Origin: Lachnospiraceae bacterium NK4A179
GTDB taxonomy: Bacteria > Bacillota > Clostridia > Lachnospirales > Lachnospiraceae
Reading direction: 5' to 3'
DNA: 44,197 bases
NCBI GenBank assembly: GCA_000421045.1
Contig: ATWC01000028.1
Span: forward strand, 1-44,197
Part shown: positions 22,674-33,265 of the stretch, piece by piece
How the letters are laid out: each line of letters begins with the position of its first letter
Position numbering within the stretch: position 1 is the stretch's first letter
The notes under the pieces: generated by a model
Seen by the model: the letters and a program-made list of their open reading frames with translations, nothing else
Databases searched by the model: none
What the model was told of the DNA's origin: nothing
Program-made: the position numbers and the translations under genes

Positions 22674-23372
22674 GACACCGCCGTATCTGCGATGCCTTCC
22701 GGCATATTCGGCAAGAGCTTTATCAAGCTCTTTTTCATTAAAATCAGGCCAGGGCACATCCGTGAAATAAAACTCAGAATATGCACACTGCCATAACAGA
22801 AAGTTGGATATCCTCTCTTCTCCGCTTGTACGTATAAGCAGATCCGGATCCGGATAACCTGCTGTATCAAGCCTTTCGGCTATCATTGTATCGGTGATCT
22901 GGGAAGCCTTTATCTTTCCCTCCGCAACATCCTCGGAAAGACTTCTCACCGCTCTTGTTATCTCATCTCTTCCGCCATAATTGATGGCGATAGTAAACTT
23001 GAGTCCTGTATTTGTTTCAGTGCCTTTTTCCAGGTTTCGGATACTTTCCTGTATATCCTCATCAAGTGCGGATATATCACCTATCACCCTTACCTTCATG
23101 TTATTCTCATTTGCACGGGTAAGGCTTCTCTTCATGTAATCCCTGAGAAGTTTCATGAGCGCACTAACTTCAGTTTCAGGCCTCGACCAGTTCTCCGTTG
23201 AAAATGCATAGACCGTGAAATATTCCACGCCCTTGTTATAAAAGACTTCACACATATCCTCAACGGTCTTTGCACCCTGTATGTGTCCGTAATTTCTAGG
23301 CAATCCCCTCTTCTTTGCCCATCTGCCGTTTCCATCGAGTATAACAGCAACATGACGGGGTATCCCTTCCAT
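22671..23372 (-). CDS. uppS: isoprenyl (undecaprenyl) diphosphate synthase
   Basis: A 233-residue cis-prenyltransferase making the C55 lipid carrier for wall synthesis. It starts with HVAVILDGNGRWAKKRGLPRNYGH, containing the catalytic Asp and the GNGRWA motif. The downstream FSTENWSRP, INYGGRDEI and PDLLIRTSGEERISNFLLWQ blocks are all canonical. The length is normal. A GGAGGAAGT ribosome site is present, and it follows frr by 13 nt. Confidence 0.97.
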   Translation of the reverse strand: MEGIPRHVAVILDGNGRWAKKRGLPRNYGHIQGAKTVEDMCEVFYNKGVEYFTVYAFSTENWSRPETEVSALMKLLRDYMKRSLTRANENNMKVRVIGDISALDEDIQESIRNLEKGTETNTGLKFTIAINYGGRDEITRAVRSLSEDVAEGKIKASQITDTMIAERLDTAGYPDPDLLIRTSGEERISNFLLWQCAYSEFYFTDVPWPDFNEKELDKALAEYAGRHRRYGGV

Positions 23373-23385
23373 ACAACTTCCTCCG

Positions 23386-23937
23386 TCAGACTTTCATGAT
23401 CTCTGCTGACTTGGCATCAACAAGTTCATCTATTCCTTTGATGAACTTGTCAGTCATTTTCTGAAGTTCATCAGTAATATCCTTTATCTCATCCTCTGAG
23501 ATCTCTGTCTTTGAAAGCTTCTTAAAGGCGTCGTTTCCGTCTCTGCGGATATTTCTTACTGCAACCTTTGCATCCTCGCCCTTCTTCTTAACTTCCTTAG
23601 CAAGCTCCTTACGTCTTTCCTCTGTAAGCTCAGGGAAGATAAGTCTTATCACAGCGCCGTCATTTGAAGGTGTGATACCGATATCAGAAGACATGATCGC
23701 CTTCTCTATCTCCTTTATAAGAGTCTTCTCCCAGGGTGCTATCTGTATCATTCTTGCCTCGGGAACAGTTATATTTCCTACCTGTGCAAGAGGTGTCGGT
23801 GTGCCGTAATAATCAACCTTTATCCTATCGAGTACATGGGGATTGGCACGTCCTGCTCTTATAGTAGCCAGATCGCTCTCAAGAAAGCTGACAGCTTTCT
23901 GCATTTTTTCTTCTAGATCTTTTAATCTGTCATCCAT
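23386..23937 (-). CDS. frr: ribosome recycling factor
   Basis: A 183-residue protein that, with EF-G, splits post-termination ribosomes. The diagnostic segments are [33 protein letters not shown] near the N-terminus and [34 protein letters not shown] in the helical domain. Full length. A GAGGAGGAA ribosome site is present; it lies 12 nt after pyrH in the usual pyrH-frr pair. Confidence 0.98.
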   Translation of the reverse strand: MDDRLKDLEEKMQKAVSFLESDLATIRAGRANPHVLDRIKVDYYGTPTPLAQVGNITVPEARMIQIAPWEKTLIKEIEKAIMSSDIGITPSNDGAVIRLIFPELTEERRKELAKEVKKKGEDAKVAVRNIRRDGNDAFKKLSKTEISEDEIKDITDELQKMTDKFIKGIDELVDAKSAEIMKV

Positions 23938-23949
23938 TATGATTCCTCC

Positions 23950-24639
23950 TCAGACGGTGATCTTTGTTCCGGATGATTTTCCGTTCACCGCATTAATTAT
24001 GCTGTCTTTTTCGGTAAGATCAAACACATACATGGGGATCTTACGCTCCTTTGCGATTATGCTTGCCGCAAGGTCCACAACCTGAAGTCCCTTTGCGACC
24101 ACATCATCGATGCTTATTGTATCATATTTTTTTGCTGAAGGATTCGTCTTGGGATCAGAATCGTAAACTCCGTCTACATTCTTTGCCAGATATATGACAT
24201 CAGCGCCTGTTTCTGCGGCTCTGAGCACCACTCCCGTATCAGTTGAAAAGAAAGGATGGCCGGTTCCGCCTGCGAAGAAAACAGCCTTTCCGGCATCCAT
24301 TGCAGCCACAGCATCATCCTTTGCAAAAAGTCTTGTAAACGATGAACATGCAAAGGGAGTAAATATCTCTGTACCCATTCCGTTTAATCTGAATATCTCC
24401 GAAACATAGATACAGTTCATGACAGTTGCCAGCATACCGATCTGATCAGCCTTGCAGCGGTCTATATTCTGACTGCTCCTGCCTCTCCAGTAATTGCCTC
24501 CGCCTATTACTATACCAACGGAAGTACCGTTATCAATTAAAGTCTTAACCTGACGGGCAATACCGCCTATAACCTCGTCATCATATTTTCCGTCCTTAGA
24601 AAGGGCTTCTCCGCTTAATTTAAGTAATATCCTGCTCAA
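23950..24639 (-). CDS. pyrH: UMP kinase
   Basis: A 229-residue amino-acid-kinase-fold enzyme converting UMP to UDP. It begins ILLKLSGEALS, followed by VIGGGNYWRGR, VFFAGGTGHPFFSTDTG and LAKNVDGVYDSDPK, all canonical. The frame opens at a TTG (24639) with CGGAG upstream; no ATG is available nearer. It is slightly short at the N-terminus compared with members starting MKYKR. It is first in the pyrH-frr-uppS-cdsA-dxr-rseP series. Confidence 0.96.
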   Translation of the reverse strand: MSRILLKLSGEALSKDGKYDDEVIGGIARQVKTLIDNGTSVGIVIGGGNYWRGRSSQNIDRCKADQIGMLATVMNCIYVSEIFRLNGMGTEIFTPFACSSFTRLFAKDDAVAAMDAGKAVFFAGGTGHPFFSTDTGVVLRAAETGADVIYLAKNVDGVYDSDPKTNPSAKKYDTISIDDVVAKGLQVVDLAASIIAKERKIPMYVFDLTEKDSIINAVNGKSSGTKITV

Positions 24640-24654
24640 TTTCGTTCTCCGTTA

Positions 24655-26181
24655 TCATTTATTTTTTGCCAGATTTTTAAAGAATGCTTCAGGCGCAACC
24701 TCTGCATATACCTGTGAGCACATACCTTCTACCGCAGCTCCGCTGCTTATCTGTACAGATGCGGAACGGATATTGCCCATCACTATAGCCGAATCGGCAA
24801 GTATAACAGGGCCGTGTACATCTATATCGCCCTTTACGGCACCGGCTATGACCGCTGACGCTCCGTTGATACCGCCTATTATAACTGCTCCCTGACCTAT
24901 CTTTACACTTCCGGCACAATCGATCGCTCCATTGATCTCCGCACCCTCGGCATAGAGTTCACCGGCCTTTGTATCGCCGTTTATCGTACCGGATACGTTG
25001 AGCTTACCGAGTATATCTATATTACCGTTTACAACACCCGCAAGTTCAAGGTTTCCGTCAGAAATGATATTTCCTCTGATGCTTACGCCCTCGGAAAGCG
25101 TTCCTGTCTCATCCGAAAGCTCTCTGTTCTTCATGATCTGTTCGATCTCGGGAGTAAGCTTTACAGGAGAAGACTTTGCCGAATCCTTTGATGCTTTCTT
25201 TGAAGATGCCCTGCTCTTTCTCGCCCTTGCAGGCTTTTTCTCTGCCGCAGGCTTTGCAGGCGCTTCATTTTCCGCAGCTGCCTGTGCTGCAAACATCTCC
25301 TCTATGGACATCTGTCCCTCGAGCTGGAAATCATCGTCGTCTTTCTTTTCGGATTTTTCTTCGGGAACGATTGCTTCTTCAGGAGCTTTTATTTCTTCCT
25401 TTACAGGTTCTTCTTCCTTTACTTCAGGCTCTGCTTTTTCCTGCTTATCCTCCGCAGGAGTATCCTCCTTAACAGCACCGCCTTCGTTATTAAGTTCATC
25501 CTGAATGGATTCCAGCATGGCATTAAGATCTATGCTGCCAAGTGCTTCCTCTTCTGCCTTCTCTTCTTCATCTGAAGACTTAGCCTTCTCGGGTACAGCC
25601 TCCTTGATATCGATCATATGAGACTCTGTTTTTTCTTCAGTTTCAGACTCTTCCTCTTTGAGTGTTTCTTCTGTCTCTTCCGTATCCGAAACAGTTTCTT
25701 CGTCAGCTGTCTCTTCCTGATCGGAAAGTCCAGTCTCATCTTCAGAGCCTTCTGTTATTTCTTCTTCACCGGCTTCTTCATCTGCATTTTCATCGGGATC
25801 TTCATCTGAATCCGCTTCCGCATCAGCATCCATGCCGGCAAGCTGTGCCTTAAGAAAAGCCTCTATATCATCAAGTTTCTCATCATCAGACTTCTCATCT
25901 TCAGAAGTTTCTTCATCAGTAATCTCTTCATCAGAATTATCGTCGTATTCCATATCTTCCTCGGGAAGATCCTCATCGTAATCCTCTTCATCGAATTCAC
26001 CGTCATCGGAAAAATCCGCATCCGCAAATTCGTCTTCCAATGACTCATCAATATCATCGGGAAGATCATCCGCTGTCAGGACGTCATCAGAAATATATTC
26101 TTCTTTAGCTGCCTTATCGGCTCCGGTAAGCTCATCCATAGCTTCCGAAAGATCATCTTTCAGATTCTGAAAAAAACTCAT
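24655..26181 (-). CDS. bactofilin-family polymer-forming protein with a long acidic N-terminus
   Basis: A 508-residue protein. Residues about 20-330 are extremely rich in Glu/Asp/Ser/Ala and predicted disordered; a short basic patch (KKPARARKSRASSKKASK) follows. The bactofilin beta-helix covers about 355-490, with repeated Gly/Val/Ile turns such as GVSIRGNIISDGNLELAG and INGDTKAGELYAEGAEING. Bactofilins form filaments on the inner membrane face and locate wall-modifying enzymes. Typical ones are 120-200 residues, so the N-terminal extension is remarkable. A polysaccharide deacetylase gene lies directly upstream (20-nt gap). Confidence 0.85.
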   Translation of the reverse strand: MSFFQNLKDDLSEAMDELTGADKAAKEEYISDDVLTADDLPDDIDESLEDEFADADFSDDGEFDEEDYDEDLPEEDMEYDDNSDEEITDEETSEDEKSDDEKLDDIEAFLKAQLAGMDADAEADSDEDPDENADEEAGEEEITEGSEDETGLSDQEETADEETVSDTEETEETLKEEESETEEKTESHMIDIKEAVPEKAKSSDEEEKAEEEALGSIDLNAMLESIQDELNNEGGAVKEDTPAEDKQEKAEPEVKEEEPVKEEIKAPEEAIVPEEKSEKKDDDDFQLEGQMSIEEMFAAQAAAENEAPAKPAAEKKPARARKSRASSKKASKDSAKSSPVKLTPEIEQIMKNRELSDETGTLSEGVSIRGNIISDGNLELAGVVNGNIDILGKLNVSGTINGDTKAGELYAEGAEINGAIDCAGSVKIGQGAVIIGGINGASAVIAGAVKGDIDVHGPVILADSAIVMGNIRSASVQISSGAAVEGMCSQVYAEVAPEAFFKNLAKNK

Positions 26182-26200
26182 GCCGTTAAAAATCTCCTTG

Positions 26201-27187
26201 TCATTTGAAATATACCGGCTCGGTGCTCTCTGTGATCGGAGCGAGCTCAGTACCGTCCATAGAGCGGACAGCTTCTATTATAGCAGGAAGAGCCTCAATA
26301 GTGGTCTTTTTTCCCGGCGCATCATGCAAAAGTACGATTATGGTACTCTTATCAGATCTTTCGATATCGCCTATAACCTTGTCTGAAATCTCAGAAGCGC
26401 TCTTTTTTCTTCCGACAGAATCATCGGCCGAAACATTCCAATCGTAATGCCTGATACCCTTTGCGTCAAGATATTCGGTGCACTCCTTAACATCAGTGAA
26501 CCTTCTGCATGTTGAAGTGCCGCCCGGAAAGCGATAGAAAACACTGTCTACACCTGTCGCATCAAGTACATATGAATGTACTTCATCCAGATCCTCCGCA
26601 AAATGGTCCAAATCTGCGTATACATCGGAATACTCATGAGAATATGAATGCATACCTATGGTATGTCCTTCACGAGCCATTCTCTTAAGTTCTTCTTCAT
26701 AACCTTCATGGCCGTTTACAAAAAATGTAGCTTTTACATTATATTTTTTCAGTACATCCAGTATTTCGTCGGTACCTGCGCTGGGGCCGTCATCAAATGT
26801 GAGGTATACGGTCTTATTTACGCCCTCAGAGCCATCATAAATAAGGGTGCCGTAATCTTCACCTTCAGACATATAAACGTCCGATGAGACGCTTATTTCG
26901 CTGTTTTGAACGGTGCCTGTTGAATATCTGGTCTCAAGTTCAGAACCCGAAAGTCCCGCAGCCTCGAGTTTATCATACATATCGGCGATCATATCCTGTG
27001 TATCGGATACGCTCTGTTCGATACTGCGGATACGCACAAGCGCAACCGTGGAAAGCACAGACGGTATCAAAAGCAGCACCACTGCTGATGCTACGATAAG
27101 CCTTTTAAGAAGCTCGATACGCTTCCTTCTGTCTCCTTTGTTTACTTCGTTTGTTTCTGTTTTTTTAATTTCTATACTGTACTGCAT
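26201..27187 (-). CDS. membrane-anchored polysaccharide deacetylase (NodB domain)
   Basis: A 328-residue protein. The basic N-terminus is followed by one membrane helix (about residues 28-50), a short stalk and a NodB domain from about 120. VYLTFDDGPSAGTDEIL has the catalytic/metal Asp pair, HSYSHEYSDV the metal His residues, YRFPGGTS the RxPxG motif, DWNVSADDS the later Asp/Trp site and IIVLLHDAP the final His. Such enzymes de-N-acetylate peptidoglycan or related glycans outside the cell. It probably works on the wall together with the bactofilin downstream. Confidence 0.93.
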   Translation of the reverse strand: MQYSIEIKKTETNEVNKGDRRKRIELLKRLIVASAVVLLLIPSVLSTVALVRIRSIEQSVSDTQDMIADMYDKLEAAGLSGSELETRYSTGTVQNSEISVSSDVYMSEGEDYGTLIYDGSEGVNKTVYLTFDDGPSAGTDEILDVLKKYNVKATFFVNGHEGYEEELKRMAREGHTIGMHSYSHEYSDVYADLDHFAEDLDEVHSYVLDATGVDSVFYRFPGGTSTCRRFTDVKECTEYLDAKGIRHYDWNVSADDSVGRKKSASEISDKVIGDIERSDKSTIIVLLHDAPGKKTTIEALPAIIEAVRSMDGTELAPITESTEPVYFK

Positions 27188-27319
27188 TGTTCAAAAAAAT
27201 CCTTTAACCGCAAAATTTCACAAACGCTATTTTCGGCCGAAACACGCAAAGTGTCAAGATTACGTAACTTTGAGCGATGTCAACTAGCGCGGTCCGCGTC
27301 CTTCCTGAAGTTCTGCGCT

Positions 27320-27350
27320 AAAAAAGGCCGCGTGCACATGGCACGCAGCC
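27320..27350 (-). terminator. intrinsic terminator after tsf
   Basis: A 10-bp GC-rich stem GGCTGCGTGC / GCACGCGGCC followed by six T on the minus strand. It ends the rpsB-tsf transcript. Two TTGACA boxes at 27278-27283 and 27252-27257 follow and may start the deacetylase-bactofilin transcript, though their -10 boxes are poor. Confidence 0.9.
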
Positions 27351-27374
27351 TTTTGTTTACTTATAGATCAGAGA

Positions 27375-28463
27375 TTACTGAAGAGCAGCTGCCTTTGCAA
27401 CTTCTGCTGCGTAATCTTCCTTCTTCTTCTCGATGCCTTCGCCTGTCTCGAAACGAACAATGCTCTTTACAACGAGATCCTTTGATACTGATGCAAGATA
27501 AGCCTTAACTGTCTGCTTGCCATCCTCAGCCTTTACATAAGTCTGCTCAAGAAGAGTTGTTTCCTTAAGCTGCTTTGCAACACGGCCGTCAACAGCGCCT
27601 GCAAACATCTTCTCGCCAACGATCTCAGCCTTGTCTGCTACAGCGATCTGAGCAAGCTTTGCCTTACCCTCATCTGAAATGAAGTTTACAAGGAACTTGT
27701 TATTCTTCTCTGCCTCATAAGCCTTCTTATCCTCATCGCTCCATGCACCGGCAACAGCCTTCTCAAGAAGCTTGTTAAGGATAGGCTTGGGAAGATTGAA
27801 GGGATCGTTAAGTGAGCTCTCTATAACAGTATTCTTTATATTCTCCTGCTCCTCAGCAGAGATATCATCCTTGCTGATGTACTGGGGATTCATTGAAGCA
27901 ACCTGAAGAGCTACATTCTTAAGAGCTTCCTTAGAAGCATCATCTGCTAAGTTACCCTCAACGAGAACAGCGATCTTTCCGCCGCCGTGTACGTATGATA
28001 CGATAGCACCGTCTGTTGTAACCTTCTTAAATCTTCTTATATCAAGCTTCTCACCGATAACAGTGATCATCTCTGTAAGCTCATCCTGAACTGTCGCTGA
28101 AGCGTTGTCAATGCACTTCTCAGCAAGGAAGCCCTCGAGATCAGTAGCATTTGTAACAAGTGCCTGATCGGCAACCTTCTTAACGTATGTCTGGAACTTC
28201 TCGTTCTTTGCAACGAAGTCTGTCTCAGAGTTTACTTCTACAACTGCTGCGCTCTTAGCGTCATCAGCAACTACTACACAGCAAAGACCTTCTGCAGCGA
28301 TCCTGCTTGCCTTCTTGGCAGCCTTTACAGCGCCGTGCTCTCTGAGCCACTGCTCAGCCTTTTCCATATCTCCATCGGTTTCGGTAAGTGCCTTCTTGCA
28401 CTCCATCATACCTGCGCCTGTTGATTCTCTTAATTCCTTAACCTTTGCAGCTGTTACAGCCAT
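27375..28463 (-). CDS. tsf: translation elongation factor Ts
   Basis: A 362-residue guanine-nucleotide exchange factor for EF-Tu. The N-terminal UBA-like domain reads VKELRESTGAGMMECKKALTETDGDMEKAEQWLRE, and the core has the key SETDFVAKNE motif. The C-terminal end contains LLEQTYVKAEDGKQTV. It is about 50-70 residues longer than the common 290-310-residue forms, with extra sequence around residues 215-290 (KPILNKLLEKAVAGAWSDED and following). I chose MAVTAAK at 28463; the ATG at 28475 sits on top of the AAAGG site. Confidence 0.95.
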   Translation of the reverse strand: MAVTAAKVKELRESTGAGMMECKKALTETDGDMEKAEQWLREHGAVKAAKKASRIAAEGLCCVVVADDAKSAAVVEVNSETDFVAKNEKFQTYVKKVADQALVTNATDLEGFLAEKCIDNASATVQDELTEMITVIGEKLDIRRFKKVTTDGAIVSYVHGGGKIAVLVEGNLADDASKEALKNVALQVASMNPQYISKDDISAEEQENIKNTVIESSLNDPFNLPKPILNKLLEKAVAGAWSDEDKKAYEAEKNNKFLVNFISDEGKAKLAQIAVADKAEIVGEKMFAGAVDGRVAKQLKETTLLEQTYVKAEDGKQTVKAYLASVSKDLVVKSIVRFETGEGIEKKKEDYAAEVAKAAALQ

Positions 28464-28516
28464 GTTTTTATCCATCCTTTCTTTGATAATAGATCTGAAG
28501 ATTTATCAGTTTTCTT

Positions 28517-28549
28517 AAAAATATGCCGCTTAGATATCAAGCGGCATAT
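28517..28549 (-). terminator. hairpin with T run between rpsB and tsf
   Basis: A perfect 11-bp stem ATATGCCGCTT / AAGCGGCATAT with a 7-nt loop, then a short T run. It probably acts as a partial terminator that sets the rpsB:tsf ratio. Confidence 0.65.
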
Positions 28550-28577
28550 CGGTTCATCATTATATCCGACTGATGAC

Positions 28578-29333
28578 TTATACCTCTCCTGCCTTTGCCT
28601 CTTCAGCCTCAGCAGCAGCGCTCTCAGCCTCCTCGGGTGTAACATTCTCTTCACCCTGTCTGCCCTCGATGACAGCATCTGCCATCTTTGAAACGATAAG
28701 CTTTACGGCTCTGATAGCATCATCATTGCCGGGGATAACGTAATCAAGCTCGCCGGGATCGCAGTTTGTATCAGCGATGCCGAAAACTGTGATTCCAAGA
28801 GAATGAGCCTCTTTGATGCAGATGTGCTCCTTCTTGGGGTCTACTACGAAGATTGCATCGGGAATACGCTGCATTGTCTTGATACCGCCGATGTTCTTCT
28901 CAAGCTTGTCCCATTCCTTCTTGATATTGATAACTTCCTTCTTGGGAAGTACTTCGAATGTTCCGTCGCTACTCATCTTCTCGATAGCTGTGAGACGCTT
29001 GATACGTGTCTCGATAGTCTTGAAGTTTGTGAGCATACCGCCGAGCCATCTTTCATTTACATAGTACATACCGCAGCGTAAAGCTTCTTCCTTGATAGCT
29101 TCCTGTGCCTGCTTCTTTGTGCCTACGAAAAGCACTGTGCCGCCCTGTGCAGCGATATCAGAGATTGCATTGTAAGCAGAATCGATCATGCCTACCGTCT
29201 TCTGAAGATCGATGATGTGGATGCCGTTTCTCTCTGTGAAGATATACGGCTTCATCTTAGGATTCCATCTTCTTGTCTGATGTCCGAAGTGGACGCCTGC
29301 CTCAAGCAGCTGTTTCATTGAAATAACGCTCAT
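28578..29333 (-). CDS. rpsB: ribosomal protein S2
   Basis: A 251-residue small-subunit protein. The N-terminus reads [27 protein letters not shown], followed by [24 protein letters not shown] and [19 protein letters not shown], all canonical. The tail is Ala/Glu-rich ([14 protein letters not shown]). The start at 29333 has GGAGGTGTAAA upstream; the longer frame from 29387 reads into the leader structure. tsf follows, as usual. Confidence 0.97.
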   Translation of the reverse strand: MSVISMKQLLEAGVHFGHQTRRWNPKMKPYIFTERNGIHIIDLQKTVGMIDSAYNAISDIAAQGGTVLFVGTKKQAQEAIKEEALRCGMYYVNERWLGGMLTNFKTIETRIKRLTAIEKMSSDGTFEVLPKKEVINIKKEWDKLEKNIGGIKTMQRIPDAIFVVDPKKEHICIKEAHSLGITVFGIADTNCDPGELDYVIPGNDDAIRAVKLIVSKMADAVIEGRQGEENVTPEEAESAAAEAEEAKAGEV

Positions 29334-29357
29334 TTTACACCTCCGTAAAGTTGATCC

Positions 29358-29403
29358 GGGACTGTCGTCCCATGCTTCTGCACGCATAACCCCTGAGCAT
29401 GGG
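29358..29403 (-). promoter_or_regulatory. structured rpsB leader, candidate S2 autoregulatory element
   Basis: Two helices that cannot form together. CCCATGCT / AGCATGGG (29396-29403 with 29369-29376) shares bases with a GGGAC-GACA-GTCCC hairpin (29358-29371). They lie in the roughly 110-nt leader 25 nt before the rpsB start, where ribosomal-protein autoregulation is common. No terminator is present. Confidence 0.45.
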
Positions 29404-29446
29404 GCACTTTATGTAGTGCACGTGCATGATTTTTCGCAACGCCACG

Positions 29447-29475
29447 ATTTTATCATGGATAAAACTATTATGCAA
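29447..29475 (-). promoter_or_regulatory. promoter of rpsB-tsf
   Basis: Minus strand: TTGCAT (29470-29475), 17-bp spacer, TAAAAT (29447-29452). Confidence 0.6.
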
Positions 29476-29491
29476 GAGGAAAGTCCGCTAT

Positions 29492-31699
29492 CTATTCACT
29501 TTCCTTCCCGTCATCATTCTCGCCGAACACATGCGTATAATAATCATTCGACAACGCTTTTTTTGAGAAATTGATCTTGTTCTTTACGATCGCTTTCACT
29601 GATTTGATATATTCATCCGAAACTTCCACACCTTCATTCGGAATAAACTTCCCCTTGGAATTGAGGTACAGGCCCTTATCGGTCTTCCAGTCATATGCTC
29701 CGTTATAAACTACCGGCAACGCATCGGAAAAGATATCTCTTCCGGGATACAGTCTTGAATCCCACTTCACATCAAAAAGGTTGCATAAAGTAGGAAGCAT
29801 ATCTATTGAAGAAGACGGTGTATCTACCATTATGGGCGCGGTCTTTTCGAGAGCTCCGCACCAGATTATACCGCGGCTTTTGTCACGTTCCGGAATGGTC
29901 GTCACATTGTAACCGTAAAGCTCCGAAAGATACGGAAGCTTGCCCAATGCACCGTTGTGATCAAGACCATACGGGAAATGATCTCCGCTTAAAACTATTA
30001 CGGTATCATCGGCTATGCCTGCCTTTTCAAGCTCATCGACAAGATATTCCAGAGCCCTGTCGAGTTCCACATTTGATGCGATATAAGCCCTTACCGGTTC
30101 TGAATAACCATATCCGTGTGCTTCACACCAGGCATCCGTCTCTTCCCTGTGCTTCTTTGCCTGCGCATTTGAGCGGTACGAATAATCAGAATGAGCACTG
30201 ACAGTCATGTAATAGATCGAAAACGGCTCCTTGTCTATATACATAGGAACAGTCGCCTGCATCATCTCCAGGTCACTTTCCGGCCAGCCCTTGCCGATAT
30301 AATCCTCTAAACCGTTTCCGACACCCATAAAACCTTCACTGTATCCAAGCCTGTTGTGGGTTATATGTCTGTCATAATAAGTATAGGAATTATCATGGAA
30401 GGCCATGCCGTAATACCCTTCATCATCAAGAAGTTTTCCTATATTCGTATGACTACCGTGCTTTGTCGCATCCTTCATGGAAGAGCCTCCCGAAGTCGGC
30501 AGCATTCCAAATATCAGCTGATACTCCCCGCCTGTCGTACCGGCAGTAGCCTGCTGGTAATAATCATTGAGATTTATACCCTTATGCGCGAGACGGTAAA
30601 GTGTCGGTGTAAGCTCCTCATCCACCACAAATCCCGAATACGCCTCAGCACAGATAAGTATCAGATTTTTATCCTTGAATATTCCGGTATATTTATTTCT
30701 TGATGACGGAACCGAATTCATTACATATTCATCAAGTTCCCTGCAAGCCTTGCCGTTATCGGGAAGCGTATTGAAATCTATATCAAGTGTATTTGGGCCG
30801 TCCCTCTTTATATTCTTGGTATTTGCAAATAACAATATCGCAGCATTGGCAGAGGCATCATACTCATTAGGTTCTGCATCCACAAAACCCACTCCGTTCA
30901 TGGAAGCATCAGCGGCGCTCACCGAAAGATATCCGGGCACTGCGTAAGGAGCGATCCTGGCCGACCCCGAAACCGGGTTGAATATCATGTTTTTTGAAGC
31001 CTCGTTTAACGATGCATCAGTGACATTTTCCTGCACAAGAAGGCCCGCATCAGGACTTACACTTTCAAAAGCCCCCGAATCATTCCCCATGATCAGCTTT
31101 CCGCCATCTAATAACAATGCAGGCTTAAAACCGTAATTATTTACCGCAGCCTGGAAATCATATTCCTCATAAAGACCTGCTCTGTATAATCCCGACATAA
31201 GCAGAAGAAAGATCACAATTGCCGACACTCCCGAGATAATGGCATTTATCAGATCTTTCTTTCCCCATTCCCCGGGCTTTGTCTTACCAAGCAGCTTTTT
31301 GCCAAATATCAGCCATAAAACAAACGGAAGGACAAACAGAGTCAGATAGAACACACCGTCGACGCAAAAGATCAGCGCCCTTATATCGGAACCGAAACCA
31401 CCCAGAGCATCAGTCGCCGCATTCAATATGGTTTTCAGATCGTAGCAGACTTTAAATTCCCTGAAGACCAGAAACTCGATTATAAAAAACAGTCCGTTCA
31501 GTCCCATAATGACAGCCGTAATTATATATGAGACTTTTTCTTTGAATCTTAATGTGATAATCGAGAAAAAAGACCCCGAGAAAACAGAAAAAAGAAGCGG
31601 GTATGCAAAAGACGCCGCTTCCGGATGTACCGTTACCGCTGACTTGAAAACAAGTTCAAGAAACGAGAACGCTATAATGTAAAAAAGTGTAACTGTCAT
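29492..31699 (-). CDS. LtaS-type membrane sulfatase / phosphoglycerol transferase
   Basis: A 735-residue protein. Five N-terminal membrane helices lie within residues 1-175, then comes an extracellular region. The sulfatase domain (about 330-640) includes NLILICAEAYSG (metal Glu), the catalytic Thr in TAGTTGGE (about 390) and VLSGDHFPYGLD (Asp/His metal ligands). LtaS-like enzymes move glycerol phosphate from phosphatidylglycerol to lipoteichoic acid or to other glycans. Residues about 215-330 form an extra Asn/Asp/Ala-rich segment that is unusual for LtaS. It is transcribed alone between two terminator or promoter regions. Confidence 0.87.
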   Translation of the reverse strand: MTVTLFYIIAFSFLELVFKSAVTVHPEAASFAYPLLFSVFSGSFFSIITLRFKEKVSYIITAVIMGLNGLFFIIEFLVFREFKVCYDLKTILNAATDALGGFGSDIRALIFCVDGVFYLTLFVLPFVLWLIFGKKLLGKTKPGEWGKKDLINAIISGVSAIVIFLLLMSGLYRAGLYEEYDFQAAVNNYGFKPALLLDGGKLIMGNDSGAFESVSPDAGLLVQENVTDASLNEASKNMIFNPVSGSARIAPYAVPGYLSVSAADASMNGVGFVDAEPNEYDASANAAILLFANTKNIKRDGPNTLDIDFNTLPDNGKACRELDEYVMNSVPSSRNKYTGIFKDKNLILICAEAYSGFVVDEELTPTLYRLAHKGINLNDYYQQATAGTTGGEYQLIFGMLPTSGGSSMKDATKHGSHTNIGKLLDDEGYYGMAFHDNSYTYYDRHITHNRLGYSEGFMGVGNGLEDYIGKGWPESDLEMMQATVPMYIDKEPFSIYYMTVSAHSDYSYRSNAQAKKHREETDAWCEAHGYGYSEPVRAYIASNVELDRALEYLVDELEKAGIADDTVIVLSGDHFPYGLDHNGALGKLPYLSELYGYNVTTIPERDKSRGIIWCGALEKTAPIMVDTPSSSIDMLPTLCNLFDVKWDSRLYPGRDIFSDALPVVYNGAYDWKTDKGLYLNSKGKFIPNEGVEVSDEYIKSVKAIVKNKINFSKKALSNDYYTHVFGENDDGKESE

Positions 31700-31754
31700 C
31701 TTCTACCAATAAAAATCAGTTTTGTCTGATATCCATATCTTTCTGTACTTGACA

Positions 31755-31783
31755 ACAATATCATTCATTCGGTTATATGGCAA
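31755..31783 (-). promoter_or_regulatory. promoter of the LtaS-type gene
   Basis: Minus strand: TTGCCA (31778-31783), 17-bp spacer, TATTGT (31755-31760), between the eno terminator and the ATG at 31699. Confidence 0.6.
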
Positions 31784-31814
31784 CATATTTTTCGGTTATT
31801 TGGAATTGCCCTAC

Positions 31815-31856
31815 TTAAAAAATTCCGCTACTGAAACGTAATTATTCCAGTAGCGG
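31815..31856 (-). terminator. intrinsic terminator after eno
   Basis: Stem CCGCTACTG / CAGTAGCGG (31825-31833 with 31848-31856) followed by AA and six T on the minus strand. It ends the flavodoxin-enolase transcript. Confidence 0.85.
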
Positions 31857-31917
31857 ATCATCCTCTTTACGATTGGTTGTGTTTACATATCCATCAGATA
31901 TTTATGCCGGATGATAA

Positions 31918-33249
<1,332 letters not shown>

Positions 33250-33265
33250 TCATCGATGCAGTTAA

